Below, in pieces: positions 16,511-25,635 of a stretch of 51,275 bases of DNA. The stretch is from Blastococcus sp. CCUG 61487. GTDB lineage: Bacteria; Actinomycetota; Actinomycetes; Mycobacteriales; Geodermatophilaceae. Positions within the stretch are counted from its first letter, which is position 1. Every line of letters starts with the position of its first letter. The notes beneath the pieces are model-generated. The model was not told where the DNA came from and searched no databases. It was given only the letters and a program-made list of their open reading frames with translations. The DNA is taken from positions 1-51,275 of the forward strand of contig NZ_LWUA01000291.1 of assembly GCF_005222955.1 (NCBI RefSeq). The letters are read 5' to 3'. A program made the position numbers and the translations under genes.

Positions 16511-17491
16511 TCAGTCCTCGGCGAGGGCCGCGACGTCGGCGGCCACCATCGCCGCCACGATCTCGCGGAACTCCACCGTGGGAGCCCAGCCGAGCCGGGT
16601 CCGCAGCTTGGTCGAGTCGCCGACGAGCACGTCGGCCTCCGCGGGACGCACCAGGGCGGCGTCGGAGACCACGTACCGCTGCCAGTCGGTGATGCCGACC
16701 TCGCCGAACGCGATCTCGACGAGGTCGAAGAGGCTGTGCGCCCGGCCGGTGGCGACGACGTAGTCGTCCGGGGCCTCGGCGGTCGCGGCGAGCACCATCG
16801 CGCGGGTGTAGTCCGGCGCCCACCCCCAGTCGCGGTGCACCGCCAGGTTGCCGAGGGTGAGCCGGTCGGCCCGGCCCGCGGCGATGGCGGCGACGCCGGC
16901 GGTGATCTTGCGCGTCACGAAGCGGACGGGCCGCCGGGGCGACTCGTGGTTGAACAGCACCAGGGAGCTGGCGTGCAGGCCGCGTTGCCGGTACATCCCG
17001 ACCGCCTGGTGCCCCAGGGCCTTGGCGGCGCCGTAGGGGTTGACCGGGTCGACCGGGCAGCTCTCGTCGATCGGCGTCCGGCCGCAGCCGGCGAACACCT
17101 CGGCGCTGGACGCCTGCACGAACCTGGTCGGCGCCGCGCCGCGCTCGCTGCGCCGGAACAGGTGCTCGAGCAGCCCGAGGACCGGCCGGGCGTTGACGTC
17201 GAGCGTCCCGACCGGGTCCTCCCAGGACGCGGCGACGCTGGACATCCCGCCCAGGTTGAACAGCAGGTCGGGCGCCACCTCGTCCACCAGCGCGGTCAGC
17301 GCGTCGAGGTCGCGGAGGTCGGCCTCGTGGACGACGAGCGCGTCACCGAGCGCGCGCAGGTGCTCGGGGATGCCGTCCGGGTCGTGGGCGGGGGAGACGA
17401 CGCCGTGGACGGTGTGCCCGTCCGCGGCCAGCTGCTCGGCGAGGTACCCGCCGTCCTGGCCGGTCAGGCCGGTGATCAGCGCGGTGGCCAC
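16511..17491 (-). CDS. GDP-mannose 4,6-dehydratase family protein (second copy)
   Basis: A 326-residue extended SDR. It has TGLTGQDGGYLAEQL (NADP-binding GxxGxxG), NLGGMSSVAASWEDP, VQASSAEVFAG and Y-G-A-A-K, plus the GMD-specific LFNHESPRRPVRFVTRKI. It is therefore a paralogue of the adjacent GMD gene, not a typical GMER/fucose synthase. It may have been recruited as the 4-reductase (RMD role) or for another GDP-hexose. GTG start at 17491, one base after the neighbour's stop, so the two are co-translated. Confidence 0.82.
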   Translation of the reverse strand: MATALITGLTGQDGGYLAEQLAADGHTVHGVVSPAHDPDGIPEHLRALGDALVVHEADLRDLDALTALVDEVAPDLLFNLGGMSSVAASWEDPVGTLDVNARPVLGLLEHLFRRSERGAAPTRFVQASSAEVFAGCGRTPIDESCPVDPVNPYGAAKALGHQAVGMYRQRGLHASSLVLFNHESPRRPVRFVTRKITAGVAAIAAGRADRLTLGNLAVHRDWGWAPDYTRAMVLAATAEAPDDYVVATGRAHSLFDLVEIAFGEVGITDWQRYVVSDAALVRPAEADVLVGDSTKLRTRLGWAPTVEFREIVAAMVAADVAALAED

Positions 17492-17492
17492 G

Positions 17493-18473
<981 letters not shown>

Positions 18474-18522
18474 GTGTGCTCCTCGTCGCGATCGTTCCGC
18501 AGCGGTCAGCCGCGGCATGCAG

Positions 18523-18528
18523 AGGTTA
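18523..18528 (-). promoter_or_regulatory. -10 box of the gmd pair
   Basis: On the minus strand this reads TAACCT, about 50 nt before the gmd ATG, leaving a leader of roughly 43 nt. It lies in the 95-bp gap after the GT4 gene, so gmd can be transcribed on its own. Confidence 0.45.
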
Positions 18529-18568
18529 GCCACGCGGCGGGCTCCGCCCCGGCGCACCGCCGGCGATG

Positions 18569-19684
18569 TCACCCGCCTGAGCGGGCCCCGTCGTAGGCGG
18601 CACGGATCTGGCCGGCGAACCGCGCCCAGGTGAAGGTCGAGGCGTGCAGCCGGCGGGCCGACTGCGCCGGCTCGTCGTCCTCGCGGGGCAGCCGGCCGAT
18701 CGCCTCGGCGAGCGCGTCGACGTCGCCGACCGGCACGTAGCGGCCGTGCTCGGCGAGCACCTCGTGCATGACCGGCAGGTCGCTCACCACCACGGGGCGG
18801 CCGCAGGCCAGCGCCTCCAGCGGGGGCAGGCCGAAACCCTCGTAGAGCGAGGGGAACGCCAGCCCCCGGCTGCCCGCGACCACCTGCCGGAGCTCGTCGT
18901 CGCCCAGGAAGCCGGTGAGGTGGACCTTGCCGGCCGGCAGTCGGCTCAGGTCCAGTGCCGCGCCCCACCCCTGCGGTCCGACCAGCACGAGGGAGGGCGC
19001 CTCGGGATCGCTGCGGAGCAGCCGGTCGAAGGCGTCGACCAGCGTCTGGAGCCCCTTGCGCGGCTCGAGGGTGCCGACGGCGACCACGTAGTCGGCGGGC
19101 AGGCCGCGGGCGGCGAGCCATGCCTGGTCGGGACGGCGGGTGTCGAGCCAGCCGGGAGAGACGCCGAGCGGGGTGGCGACGACCCGCGCCGGGTCGGTGC
19201 CGTACTCGGCGGTGATCTCGTCGGCGACGGCCTGGCTGGGCGTGAGGACGACGGCGGCCCGCCCGATGCTGCGCGGCACCAGTTCGCGGTAGGCCAGCGA
19301 GGCGGCGTCCACGGCGCCGCGGGTGCGCAGGAAGGAGAGGTCGTGGACCGTGACGACGCCGGTGGCGCGCCCCACGGGCGGCAGCACGAAGTTGGTGGCG
19401 TGGAAGAGGTCGACCCGGCCCGAGGACCAGGAGACGGGCGGGAACTCGACGGTGCTCCACAACCGGCGCAGCACGCGGGCCGGCAGGCGGCGGGCCCGGA
19501 CCTCCACGGACGGAGGGACGGCGGCGCGCAGCGCGTCGACGCCCCGGAAGGTGAAGGCGGTGGCCACGACGTCATCGCCACCGCCTGCGGCCAGCCCGCG
19601 CAGGAGCTCCTCGGTGTACCGGGCCACTCCGGTGCGGGGGCCGAGCAGCGGGGTGGCGTCCAGTCCGATTCGCACGCACGGCAT
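18569..19684 (-). CDS. Glycosyltransferase family 4 (mannosyltransferase-like)
   Basis: 371 residues of GT-B fold: LDATPLLGPRTGVARYTEEL at the N-terminus, FHATNFVLPP and VVTVHDLSFL in the first domain, VGTLEPRKGLQTLVDAFDRL and SLYEGFGLPPLEALACGRPVVVSD in the donor domain. This GTGVARY / LEPRKG / EGFGLPPLEA set is the mannosyltransferase B-like branch of GT4. ATG 19684 is used; GTG 19675 is a shorter option. It is divergent from another GT4 at 19728. Confidence 0.87.
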   Translation of the reverse strand: MPCVRIGLDATPLLGPRTGVARYTEELLRGLAAGGGDDVVATAFTFRGVDALRAAVPPSVEVRARRLPARVLRRLWSTVEFPPVSWSSGRVDLFHATNFVLPPVGRATGVVTVHDLSFLRTRGAVDAASLAYRELVPRSIGRAAVVLTPSQAVADEITAEYGTDPARVVATPLGVSPGWLDTRRPDQAWLAARGLPADYVVAVGTLEPRKGLQTLVDAFDRLLRSDPEAPSLVLVGPQGWGAALDLSRLPAGKVHLTGFLGDDELRQVVAGSRGLAFPSLYEGFGLPPLEALACGRPVVVSDLPVMHEVLAEHGRYVPVGDVDALAEAIGRLPREDDEPAQSARRLHASTFTWARFAGQIRAAYDGARSGG

Positions 19685-19715
19685 CGTCCCGCAGGGGCAC
19701 CGCACGCCCGGGACC

Positions 19716-19721
19716 TAGGGT
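19716..19721 (+). promoter_or_regulatory. Leaderless -10 box
   Basis: TAGGGT, 6 nt, then GTG 19728. A leaderless transcript is expected for the GT4 gene that follows. Confidence 0.55.
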
Positions 19722-19727
19722 CGGGTC

Positions 19728-20831
19728 GTGCGGGTCGGAGTGGTCGTGGAGCAGGTGCTGGCCCGCGTGCCCGGCGGCACGGGCCGGTACGCCTACGAGG
19801 TCGCCGCCGCGCTGGCGGCGACCGCCGGTGACGGGGACGCGGTCGAGGGCTGGACGGCCTGGCACCGGGACACCGCGGCCGCCCGGGTGCCCGGGGTGAG
19901 GGGGCCGCACCGGCTCCCGCTGCCGCGCCGGGCGCTGACCGCAGCCTGGGAGCGCTCCGCGCTGCCGCGACCGACGCAGGTCGACCTGGTGCACGCCCCG
20001 ACGCTGCTCGCGCCGCTGGGCGGCCGGCTGCCGGTCGTGGTGACGGTGCACGACGCGGTGCCGTGGACTCACCCCGAGACGCTCACCCCGCGCGGCGTGC
20101 GCTGGCACCGCCGCATGGCGGAGCGGGCCGCGGCCTCGGCGGCCGCCGTCGTCGTCCCCACCGACGCGGTCGCCCGCGCCCTCGCGCGGCACCTCGACCT
20201 GCGCTGCCCCGTGGTCGTCGTGGGGGAGGGGGTGTCGGACCGGCTCGCCCTGCCTGCGGACGCTGCCCAGCGGCTCGCAAGGCTCGGCGCGGTCCCGGGC
20301 AGCTATCTGATGACGACGGCGACGCTCGAGCCGCGGAAGGGCCTCGACGTGCTGGTCCGGGCGCTGGGCCGCCCCGGCGCCCCCGATCTGCCGCTGCTGG
20401 TGGCCGGCCAGCCGGGCTGGGGTGGCGTGGACCTGAGCCGCGTGGCGGCCGACGCCGGGCTCGCGGCCGACCGGGTGCGAGCGCTGGGGCGGGTCCCCGA
20501 CGCGGACCTGGCCGCGCTGCTGCATGGCGCGGCGGCGGTGGTGGTGCCGAGCAGGGCCGAGGGGTTCGGGCTGCCCGTCCTGGAGGGCATGGCCGCGGGG
20601 GTGCCGGTGGTCACCTCCGACGACCCGGCGCTGGTGGAGGTGGGTGGCGGCGCGACGGCGGTGGTGCCGGTCGGCGACGCCGACGCGCTGGCGGGCGCCC
20701 TCGCGCGCGTGCTGGTCGAGGAGGACCTGCGCGCCGACCTCGTGCGGCGGGGGCAAGAGCGTGCCCGGGACTTCTCCTGGGCCGGCGCGGCCGAGCGACT
20801 GTGGGACCTCTACGGCGAGGTGCGCAGGTAG
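19728..20831 (+). CDS. Glycosyltransferase family 4 (mannosyltransferase-like)
   Basis: 367 residues with PGGTGRYAYEVAAAL, LVHAPTLLAPL, VTVHDAVPWTHPET, TATLEPRKGLDVLVRAL and SRAEGFGLPVLEGMAAGVPVVTSD. It belongs to the same GT4 branch as the divergent neighbour at 18569 and the one at 22317; the three look like paralogues. It is a single-gene unit convergent with the acyltransferase (stops 7 bp apart). The donor is most simply GDP-mannose or a 6-deoxy derivative, by context. Confidence 0.87.
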   Translation: MRVGVVVEQVLARVPGGTGRYAYEVAAALAATAGDGDAVEGWTAWHRDTAAARVPGVRGPHRLPLPRRALTAAWERSALPRPTQVDLVHAPTLLAPLGGRLPVVVTVHDAVPWTHPETLTPRGVRWHRRMAERAAASAAAVVVPTDAVARALARHLDLRCPVVVVGEGVSDRLALPADAAQRLARLGAVPGSYLMTTATLEPRKGLDVLVRALGRPGAPDLPLLVAGQPGWGGVDLSRVAADAGLAADRVRALGRVPDADLAALLHGAAAVVVPSRAEGFGLPVLEGMAAGVPVVTSDDPALVEVGGGATAVVPVGDADALAGALARVLVEEDLRADLVRRGQERARDFSWAGAAERLWDLYGEVRR

Positions 20832-20837
20832 CGCGGT

Positions 20838-22139
20838 TCAGGCGCCGACCGCGGGCTCGGCTGCGCGGGCACGGCGGGCCGCCACGACCCGGCGGCCCAG
20901 CGCAATCCCGGGCTTCTCGATGAACCGGTAGGTGAGCATCGCCCCGACGACGGTGACGGCCATCATCGCGGAGAAGCGGACCCAGGGCCCACCGGGCACC
21001 TGCGGGAACAGGAGCAGCACCAGGGCGTGCAGCAGGTAGACCGAGTAGCTGATCGTGCCGAGGTACACCAGCAGCCGGGGCCAGCGGTAGGACCTCAGCA
21101 GCAGCGCCGCGCCGAACACCAGGTACGCCCCGAGGAAGGTGAGGGTTTCGGTCCACCACTGGGGCGTGACACCGCTGAGCGGTTCGGGGTGCCCGACGTG
21201 CCAGGTGTACTGGGCGAGCGCGATGACAGCCAGCGCCAGGCCGAAGACCGTCGCCGCGGTCCGGCCGCTCGTCTGGCCGGCCGTCCAGCGGTAGAGCACG
21301 GTGCCGACGAACATCGAGCCCAGCACGAGCAGCGAGAAGTACAGGCCGTGCGGGCGGTTGGACATCGCGAGGACGACGACCGCGCCCATGGCCACCAGCG
21401 CCACCTGCCGGTCCAGGCCGCGGACCCGGCCCGCCACCACGAGGAGCAGCAGCAGGCCGGCGGCCGGGAAGGCCCACCAGTGGTCCGGCTGCCGCTGGAC
21501 CATGAAGAGCGTTGTCGTGCCGCCCAGACCCAGCGCCGCCACGAGCAGGACCACCGACGTGGTGGCCGAACTGCGGTGCACGCCGAGCAGGAACAGGACC
21601 GACACCAGCAGGTAGAAGACCAGCTCGTACCCGAGCGTCCAGGACGCACCGATGACCAGCGGCCGGGAGGTGAAGACCTGGAGCATCGTGAGGTTGAGCA
21701 GGGAGTCCTCCCACACCCGGTAGCCGTCCGGCGGCGAGTACCGGGCGCTGAGACCCCACGCCGCGAACACGACGGCGAGAATTGCGAGGTAGAGCGGCCA
21801 CAACCTGAAGAACCGGCCGATCCAGAACTCGACGAGGTCGTTCCGCCGCTCCAGGGACGCCGGGATGATGAACCCGCTGCAGAGGAAGAAGACGAGGACG
21901 CCGAAGCTGCCGGGCCGGAACCAGTGGTGCGACCACCCGAGCAGTTCCACCCACTGCGTCTCGCCCAGGTGTTGCACGGCCACGACGAGCGCCGCGATAC
22001 CGCGCAGGGCGTCGAGGAACTCCAGCCGGCCCTGCCGGGTGACGGCTGCCTCGCGCGACGGAGCTGTCGGGGCGGCCGGAGCGGCGGCGTCCTCGAGCGC
22101 GGCGGCCGTGCCCACGTCGCTGGGGGAGTGCGGCGGCAT
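20838..22139 (-). CDS. Acyltransferase family 3 (surface glycan O-acyltransferase)
   Basis: A 433-residue integral membrane acyltransferase-3 protein. The family signature is clear: FLDALRGIAALVVAVQHL (Arg and catalytic His), VFFLCSGFIIPASL, FWIGRFFRLWPLYL, then about ten helices ending in YSVYLLHALVLLLF and YRFIEKPGIALGRR. There is no SGNH domain after the helices. It probably O-acetylates a sugar of the surface polymer encoded around it. ATG 22139 has GGAGG about 12 nt upstream. The 177-bp gap to the next gene holds divergent promoters only. Confidence 0.9.
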   Translation of the reverse strand: MPPHSPSDVGTAAALEDAAAPAAPTAPSREAAVTRQGRLEFLDALRGIAALVVAVQHLGETQWVELLGWSHHWFRPGSFGVLVFFLCSGFIIPASLERRNDLVEFWIGRFFRLWPLYLAILAVVFAAWGLSARYSPPDGYRVWEDSLLNLTMLQVFTSRPLVIGASWTLGYELVFYLLVSVLFLLGVHRSSATTSVVLLVAALGLGGTTTLFMVQRQPDHWWAFPAAGLLLLLVVAGRVRGLDRQVALVAMGAVVVLAMSNRPHGLYFSLLVLGSMFVGTVLYRWTAGQTSGRTAATVFGLALAVIALAQYTWHVGHPEPLSGVTPQWWTETLTFLGAYLVFGAALLLRSYRWPRLLVYLGTISYSVYLLHALVLLLFPQVPGGPWVRFSAMMAVTVVGAMLTYRFIEKPGIALGRRVVAARRARAAEPAVGA

Positions 22140-22256
22140 GCGAGAGAGGTCCTCCGACGTGGGCGGCCCGCGGCGGTCGACGGCGAGCCCCCGGAGAGCG
22201 ATCGCTCCCCATGGTGGCACAGCCGCTGTGTCGCCCGAGCGCTCCGGCGGCGGCGT

Positions 22257-22262
22257 TACGCT
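22257..22262 (+). promoter_or_regulatory. -10 box of the GT4-wbbL-manC operon
   Basis: TACGCT about 55 nt before ATG 22317. It leaves a leader of roughly 48 nt carrying the AGGAGAGG ribosome-binding site. Confidence 0.4.
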
Positions 22263-22316
22263 CGCCCGGTCGTCCACGGCCTGCGCCGCGCAGCCCCGGC
22301 GCAGGAGAGGTGACGC

Positions 22317-23486
22317 ATGCCCGAGACCCCGCTCCGCGTCCTCGTCGACGCCACCGCGGTGCCGGCCGACCGGGGCGGTGTCGGCCGGTACGTCGACCAG
22401 CTGCTGCCCGAGCTCGCCCGCCTCGAGGTCGACCTCGCCGTCGTCTGCCAGGGCCGTGACGGCGACTTCTACAGAGAGCTGCTCCCCGGCGCCCGCATCG
22501 AGATCGCGCCGGAGGCGATCGGACGGCGGCCGGTCCGCCTGGCGTGGGAGCAGGTCGGGCTGCCACGCCTGGCCCGGACCGTCGGCGCCGACGTCCTCCA
22601 CTGCCCGCACTACACGATGCCGCTGGCCGCGGGCGTGCCGGTCGTGACGACCCTCCACGACGCGACGTTCTTCACCCACCCCGAGGTGCACCAGCCGGTG
22701 AAGCGTGCCTTCTTCCGCGGCTGGACGACGGCGTCGCTGCGCCGGGCGGCCCGCTGCGTGGTCCCGTCGCAGGCCACCTTGGACGAGCTGGCCCGCGTGA
22801 CGCGGGGCGTGCACGGCCAGGTCGCGGTCGCCCACCACGGCGTGGACGCGGCCCGCTTCCACGTGCCCTCGGCTGACGAGGTCGCGGCCGCCCGGCGTCA
22901 CCTCGGGCTGTGGGCCGGGCGCTACGTCGGCTTCCTCGGCACGATCGAGCCGCGCAAGAACGTGCCGGCCCTCATCGAGGGCTGGCAGCGCGCGGTCACC
23001 GACCTGCCCGATCCGCCGGCGCTGGTGCTCGCCGGCGGCCGCGGCTGGGACGACCGCGTGGACGACGTCCTCGCCCGGGTGCCGGGCCACCTCGAGGTGC
23101 TGCGCCCCGGCTACCTGCCGCTGGACCTGCTCGCCGGGTTCCTCGGCGGCGCGGAGGTGCTCGCCTACCCGAGCCTGGCCGAGGGCTTCGGGCTCCCGGT
23201 GCTCGAGGCCATGGCCTGCGGCGCGCCCGTGCTCACCACCCGGTCGCTGGCGCTGCCCGAGGTGGGTGGCGACGCCGTCGCGTACACCGAGCCGGACGCG
23301 GCGTCGATCGCCGCCCGGCTGGGCGAGCTGCTCGGCGACCCCGCGGAGCGGGCGCGGCTGTCCGCCGCCGCGGTGGCGCGGGCCGCCGGCTTCACCTGGC
23401 GGTCGTGCGCCGAGCAGCACCTGAACGTCTACGCCGCCGCGGCCGGGGGAGCGGGCCGGGGACCCGTCGCGCCCGACGTAGGGTGA
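22317..23486 (+). CDS. Glycosyltransferase family 4 (mannosyltransferase-like)
   Basis: 389 residues with DRGGVGRYVDQLLPEL, LHCPHYTMPL, VTTLHDATFFTHPE, LGTIEPRKNVPALIEGW and SLAEGFGLPVLEAMACGAPVL. It is placed next to wbbL and manC, the order also seen around Rv3264c-Rv3265c in M. tuberculosis but with this gene added. AGGAGAGG stands about 6 nt before ATG 22317. Its product may elongate the wall polymer after the rhamnosyl step; that is inference from position. Confidence 0.88.
   Translation: MPETPLRVLVDATAVPADRGGVGRYVDQLLPELARLEVDLAVVCQGRDGDFYRELLPGARIEIAPEAIGRRPVRLAWEQVGLPRLARTVGADVLHCPHYTMPLAAGVPVVTTLHDATFFTHPEVHQPVKRAFFRGWTTASLRRAARCVVPSQATLDELARVTRGVHGQVAVAHHGVDAARFHVPSADEVAAARRHLGLWAGRYVGFLGTIEPRKNVPALIEGWQRAVTDLPDPPALVLAGGRGWDDRVDDVLARVPGHLEVLRPGYLPLDLLAGFLGGAEVLAYPSLAEGFGLPVLEAMACGAPVLTTRSLALPEVGGDAVAYTEPDAASIAARLGELLGDPAERARLSAAAVARAAGFTWRSCAEQHLNVYAAAAGGAGRGPVAPDVG
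23479..23484 (+). promoter_or_regulatory. Internal leaderless -10 box of wbbL
   Basis: TAGGGT inside the last codons of the upstream GT4, 7 nt before GTG 23492. It would allow wbbL-manC expression independent of the operon promoter and decides the wbbL start over GTG 23483. Confidence 0.5.
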
Positions 23487-23491
23487 CCCGC

Positions 23492-24457
23492 GTGGGAAGC
23501 GCCTCGGCCGACGCGCCGCTCCGGGTGGTCGTCGTGACCTTCTCCCCGGGACGGACGCTCGACGGCTTCCTCGACTCCCTCGCCCTGGCCACGAGCCGGC
23601 CCTACGAGGTGGTCCTCGCCGACAACGGCTCCACCGACGGCGTCCCCGAGCGCGCCGCGCGGGAGCGTCCCGAGGTCACGCTGCTGCGCACCGGCGGCAA
23701 CATCGGCTACGGGGCGGCGGCGAACGCGGGCCTCGCTGGGCTCTCCTCCGGATACGCGATCATCGCCAACCCCGACGTCCGCTTCGAGCCGGGCGCCGTG
23801 GACGAGCTGATCGAGGCGGCCGGCCGCTGGCCGCGTGCGGCCACCCTCGGCCCGGCGATCCGCACGCCCGAGGGGGCGATCTACCCCTCCGCGCGCGAGC
23901 TGCCGTCGCTGTCGACGGGCATCGGGCACGCGGCGCTCGGCTGGGTCTGGCCGACCAACCCGTGGACGGCCCGCTACCGGCGTGAGCGGGACGAGCTCGC
24001 GGAGCGACCGGCCGGCTGGCTGTCGGGCAGCTGCCTGCTCGTCGACCTGGAGGCATATGCCTCGGTGGGCGGGTTCGACCCGGGCTACTTCATGTACTTC
24101 GAGGACGTCGACCTCGCCCGCCGGCTGGGCCAGGCCGGCTGGCTGCACGTCTACGTCCCGACGGCGGTGGTCACCCACGAGGGCGGGCACGCCACGCGTC
24201 GCTCGGCCCGGCGGATGCAGCGGGTGCACCACACCAGTGCCCTGCGCTACCTGTCGGCCGACTGGCCCCGCCGCCGGCACGCGCCGCTGCGGGGAGCGCT
24301 GCGCGCGGGGCTGGGCGCCCGGATGCTGCTGTCCTACGCCAGCCGGAAGGTCGACGAGGGCGCTCAGCCGCAGCAGACGGTGGAGCAGCTGCCGCTCGAC
24401 CACCCGGACCACCCCGCTCCCGCCCAGGCCGACCGGACGACCGAGAGGGACGACTGA
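23492..24457 (+). CDS. wbbL: GT2 rhamnosyltransferase (WbbL type)
   Basis: A 321-residue family-2 enzyme (about 300 in mycobacteria) predicted to add L-rhamnose from dTDP-rhamnose to decaprenyl-PP-GlcNAc, starting the wall linker. Motifs: VVVVTFSPGRTLDGFLDSL, LADNGSTDG, GYGAAANAGL, NPDVRFEPGAVDEL (metal-binding region), WLSGSCLLVDLEAYASVGGFDPGYFMYFEDVDLARRL (ED acceptor-base motif). The synteny wbbL-manC matches M. tuberculosis Rv3265c-Rv3264c. Its stop overlaps manC as TGATG. rmlA is about 6 kb away on the other strand; rmlB/C/D are not in the window. Confidence 0.9.
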   Translation: MGSASADAPLRVVVVTFSPGRTLDGFLDSLALATSRPYEVVLADNGSTDGVPERAARERPEVTLLRTGGNIGYGAAANAGLAGLSSGYAIIANPDVRFEPGAVDELIEAAGRWPRAATLGPAIRTPEGAIYPSARELPSLSTGIGHAALGWVWPTNPWTARYRRERDELAERPAGWLSGSCLLVDLEAYASVGGFDPGYFMYFEDVDLARRLGQAGWLHVYVPTAVVTHEGGHATRRSARRMQRVHHTSALRYLSADWPRRRHAPLRGALRAGLGARMLLSYASRKVDEGAQPQQTVEQLPLDHPDHPAPAQADRTTERDD

Positions 24458-25557
24458 TGCGACACGCGGTGATCATGGCCGGCGGCTCGGGTACGCGGTT
24501 GTGGCCGCTGTCCCGGGCCGGGCGCCCCAAGCAGCTCCTCGACGTCGTGGCCGACGACGACGGCGGCGTGCACAGCCTGCTGGCCGAGGCGTTCACCCGG
24601 CTCGAGGCGGTGCTGCCCGCCGAGCGGATCTGGGTCTGCACCGCCGCGCGCTACGCCGACATGGTGAGGGCGGCGCTGCCGCGGCTGCGGGCCGACCGGC
24701 TGGTCCTCGAGCCGACCGCGCGCGACACCGCCAACGCCGTCGGGCTCACCGCCGCCCTGGTGGCCGACGTCGATCCGGACGCCGAGCTCGCCGTCGTGAG
24801 CGCCGACCACGTCATCCGGCCGGTGGACCGCTTCGCCGCCGCGCTCACCACCGCCTACGACCTGCTCGCCGTGCGCCCCCGCGCGCTGGTCACCCTCGGG
24901 GTCACCCCGACCTCGCCGGCGACCGGGTTCGGCTACGTGCAGAAGGGCGCGCCGACCGAAATCGCCGGCGCGGCCGAGGCGGCGTCGTTCCGCGAGAAGC
25001 CCGACCGGGAGACCGCGGAGGCATACCTGGCGTCGGGGGAGTACGTCTGGAACTCCGGCATGTTCGTGTGGCGGGCGCAGACGGTGCTCGACGCGCTGGC
25101 CGACCACCTGCCGGAGTCGGCGAAGGGCCTGGCCCGCATCGTCGCCGCGCCGGCCGGCCCCGAGCGCGACGCCGTCCTCGCCGAGGTGTTCCCGACGCTG
25201 CCGAAGATCAGCGTCGACTACGCAGTCCTGGAGCCCGCGGCCGCCGAGCCCGGTCGGGTCGCCGTCGTCGACCTCGACGTCGAGTGGCTCGACATCGGCT
25301 CGTGGCCGGCGCTGGCGCACACGCTGGACAGCGACGATGACGGCAACGCCGCCCGCGGGCTGCGGGTGCTGCTCGACAGCTCCGGCAACGTGGTGCTCTC
25401 CGACGACCCGGACCACCTGGTCGCGCTGCTCGGCGTTCGCGACAGCGTGGTGGTGCACACCGCCGACGTGACGATGGTCTGCCCGGTGTCCGAGGCGGAG
25501 CGGGTCAAGCAGCTGCTCGCCGAGGTCGAGGCCCGGCACGGCGACCGGTTCAGCTGA
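24457..25557 (+). CDS. manC: Mannose-1-phosphate guanylyltransferase
   Basis: A 366-residue nucleotidyltransferase making GDP-mannose from mannose-1-P and GTP. It has the signature GGSGTRLWPLSRAGRPKQLL at the N-terminus, the mid-protein FGYVQKG and FREKPDRETAEAYL, and VWNSGMFVWRA. It corresponds to Rv3264c in sequence type and order and lacks the C-terminal isomerase domain of bifunctional ManC/AlgA. ATG 24457 overlaps the wbbL stop; GAGAGGGA is the ribosome-binding site. It supplies both the mannosyltransferases and the GMD pair in this window. Confidence 0.93.
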   Translation: MRHAVIMAGGSGTRLWPLSRAGRPKQLLDVVADDDGGVHSLLAEAFTRLEAVLPAERIWVCTAARYADMVRAALPRLRADRLVLEPTARDTANAVGLTAALVADVDPDAELAVVSADHVIRPVDRFAAALTTAYDLLAVRPRALVTLGVTPTSPATGFGYVQKGAPTEIAGAAEAASFREKPDRETAEAYLASGEYVWNSGMFVWRAQTVLDALADHLPESAKGLARIVAAPAGPERDAVLAEVFPTLPKISVDYAVLEPAAAEPGRVAVVDLDVEWLDIGSWPALAHTLDSDDDGNAARGLRVLLDSSGNVVLSDDPDHLVALLGVRDSVVVHTADVTMVCPVSEAERVKQLLAEVEARHGDRFS

Positions 25558-25635
25558 CCCCGGGCACGCCCGGGGCGCCGCGCCGTGTCCGGAGTCATCG
25601 GGAGGTCCCCGCAGCGGCCCGGAGAATCGCGGAAG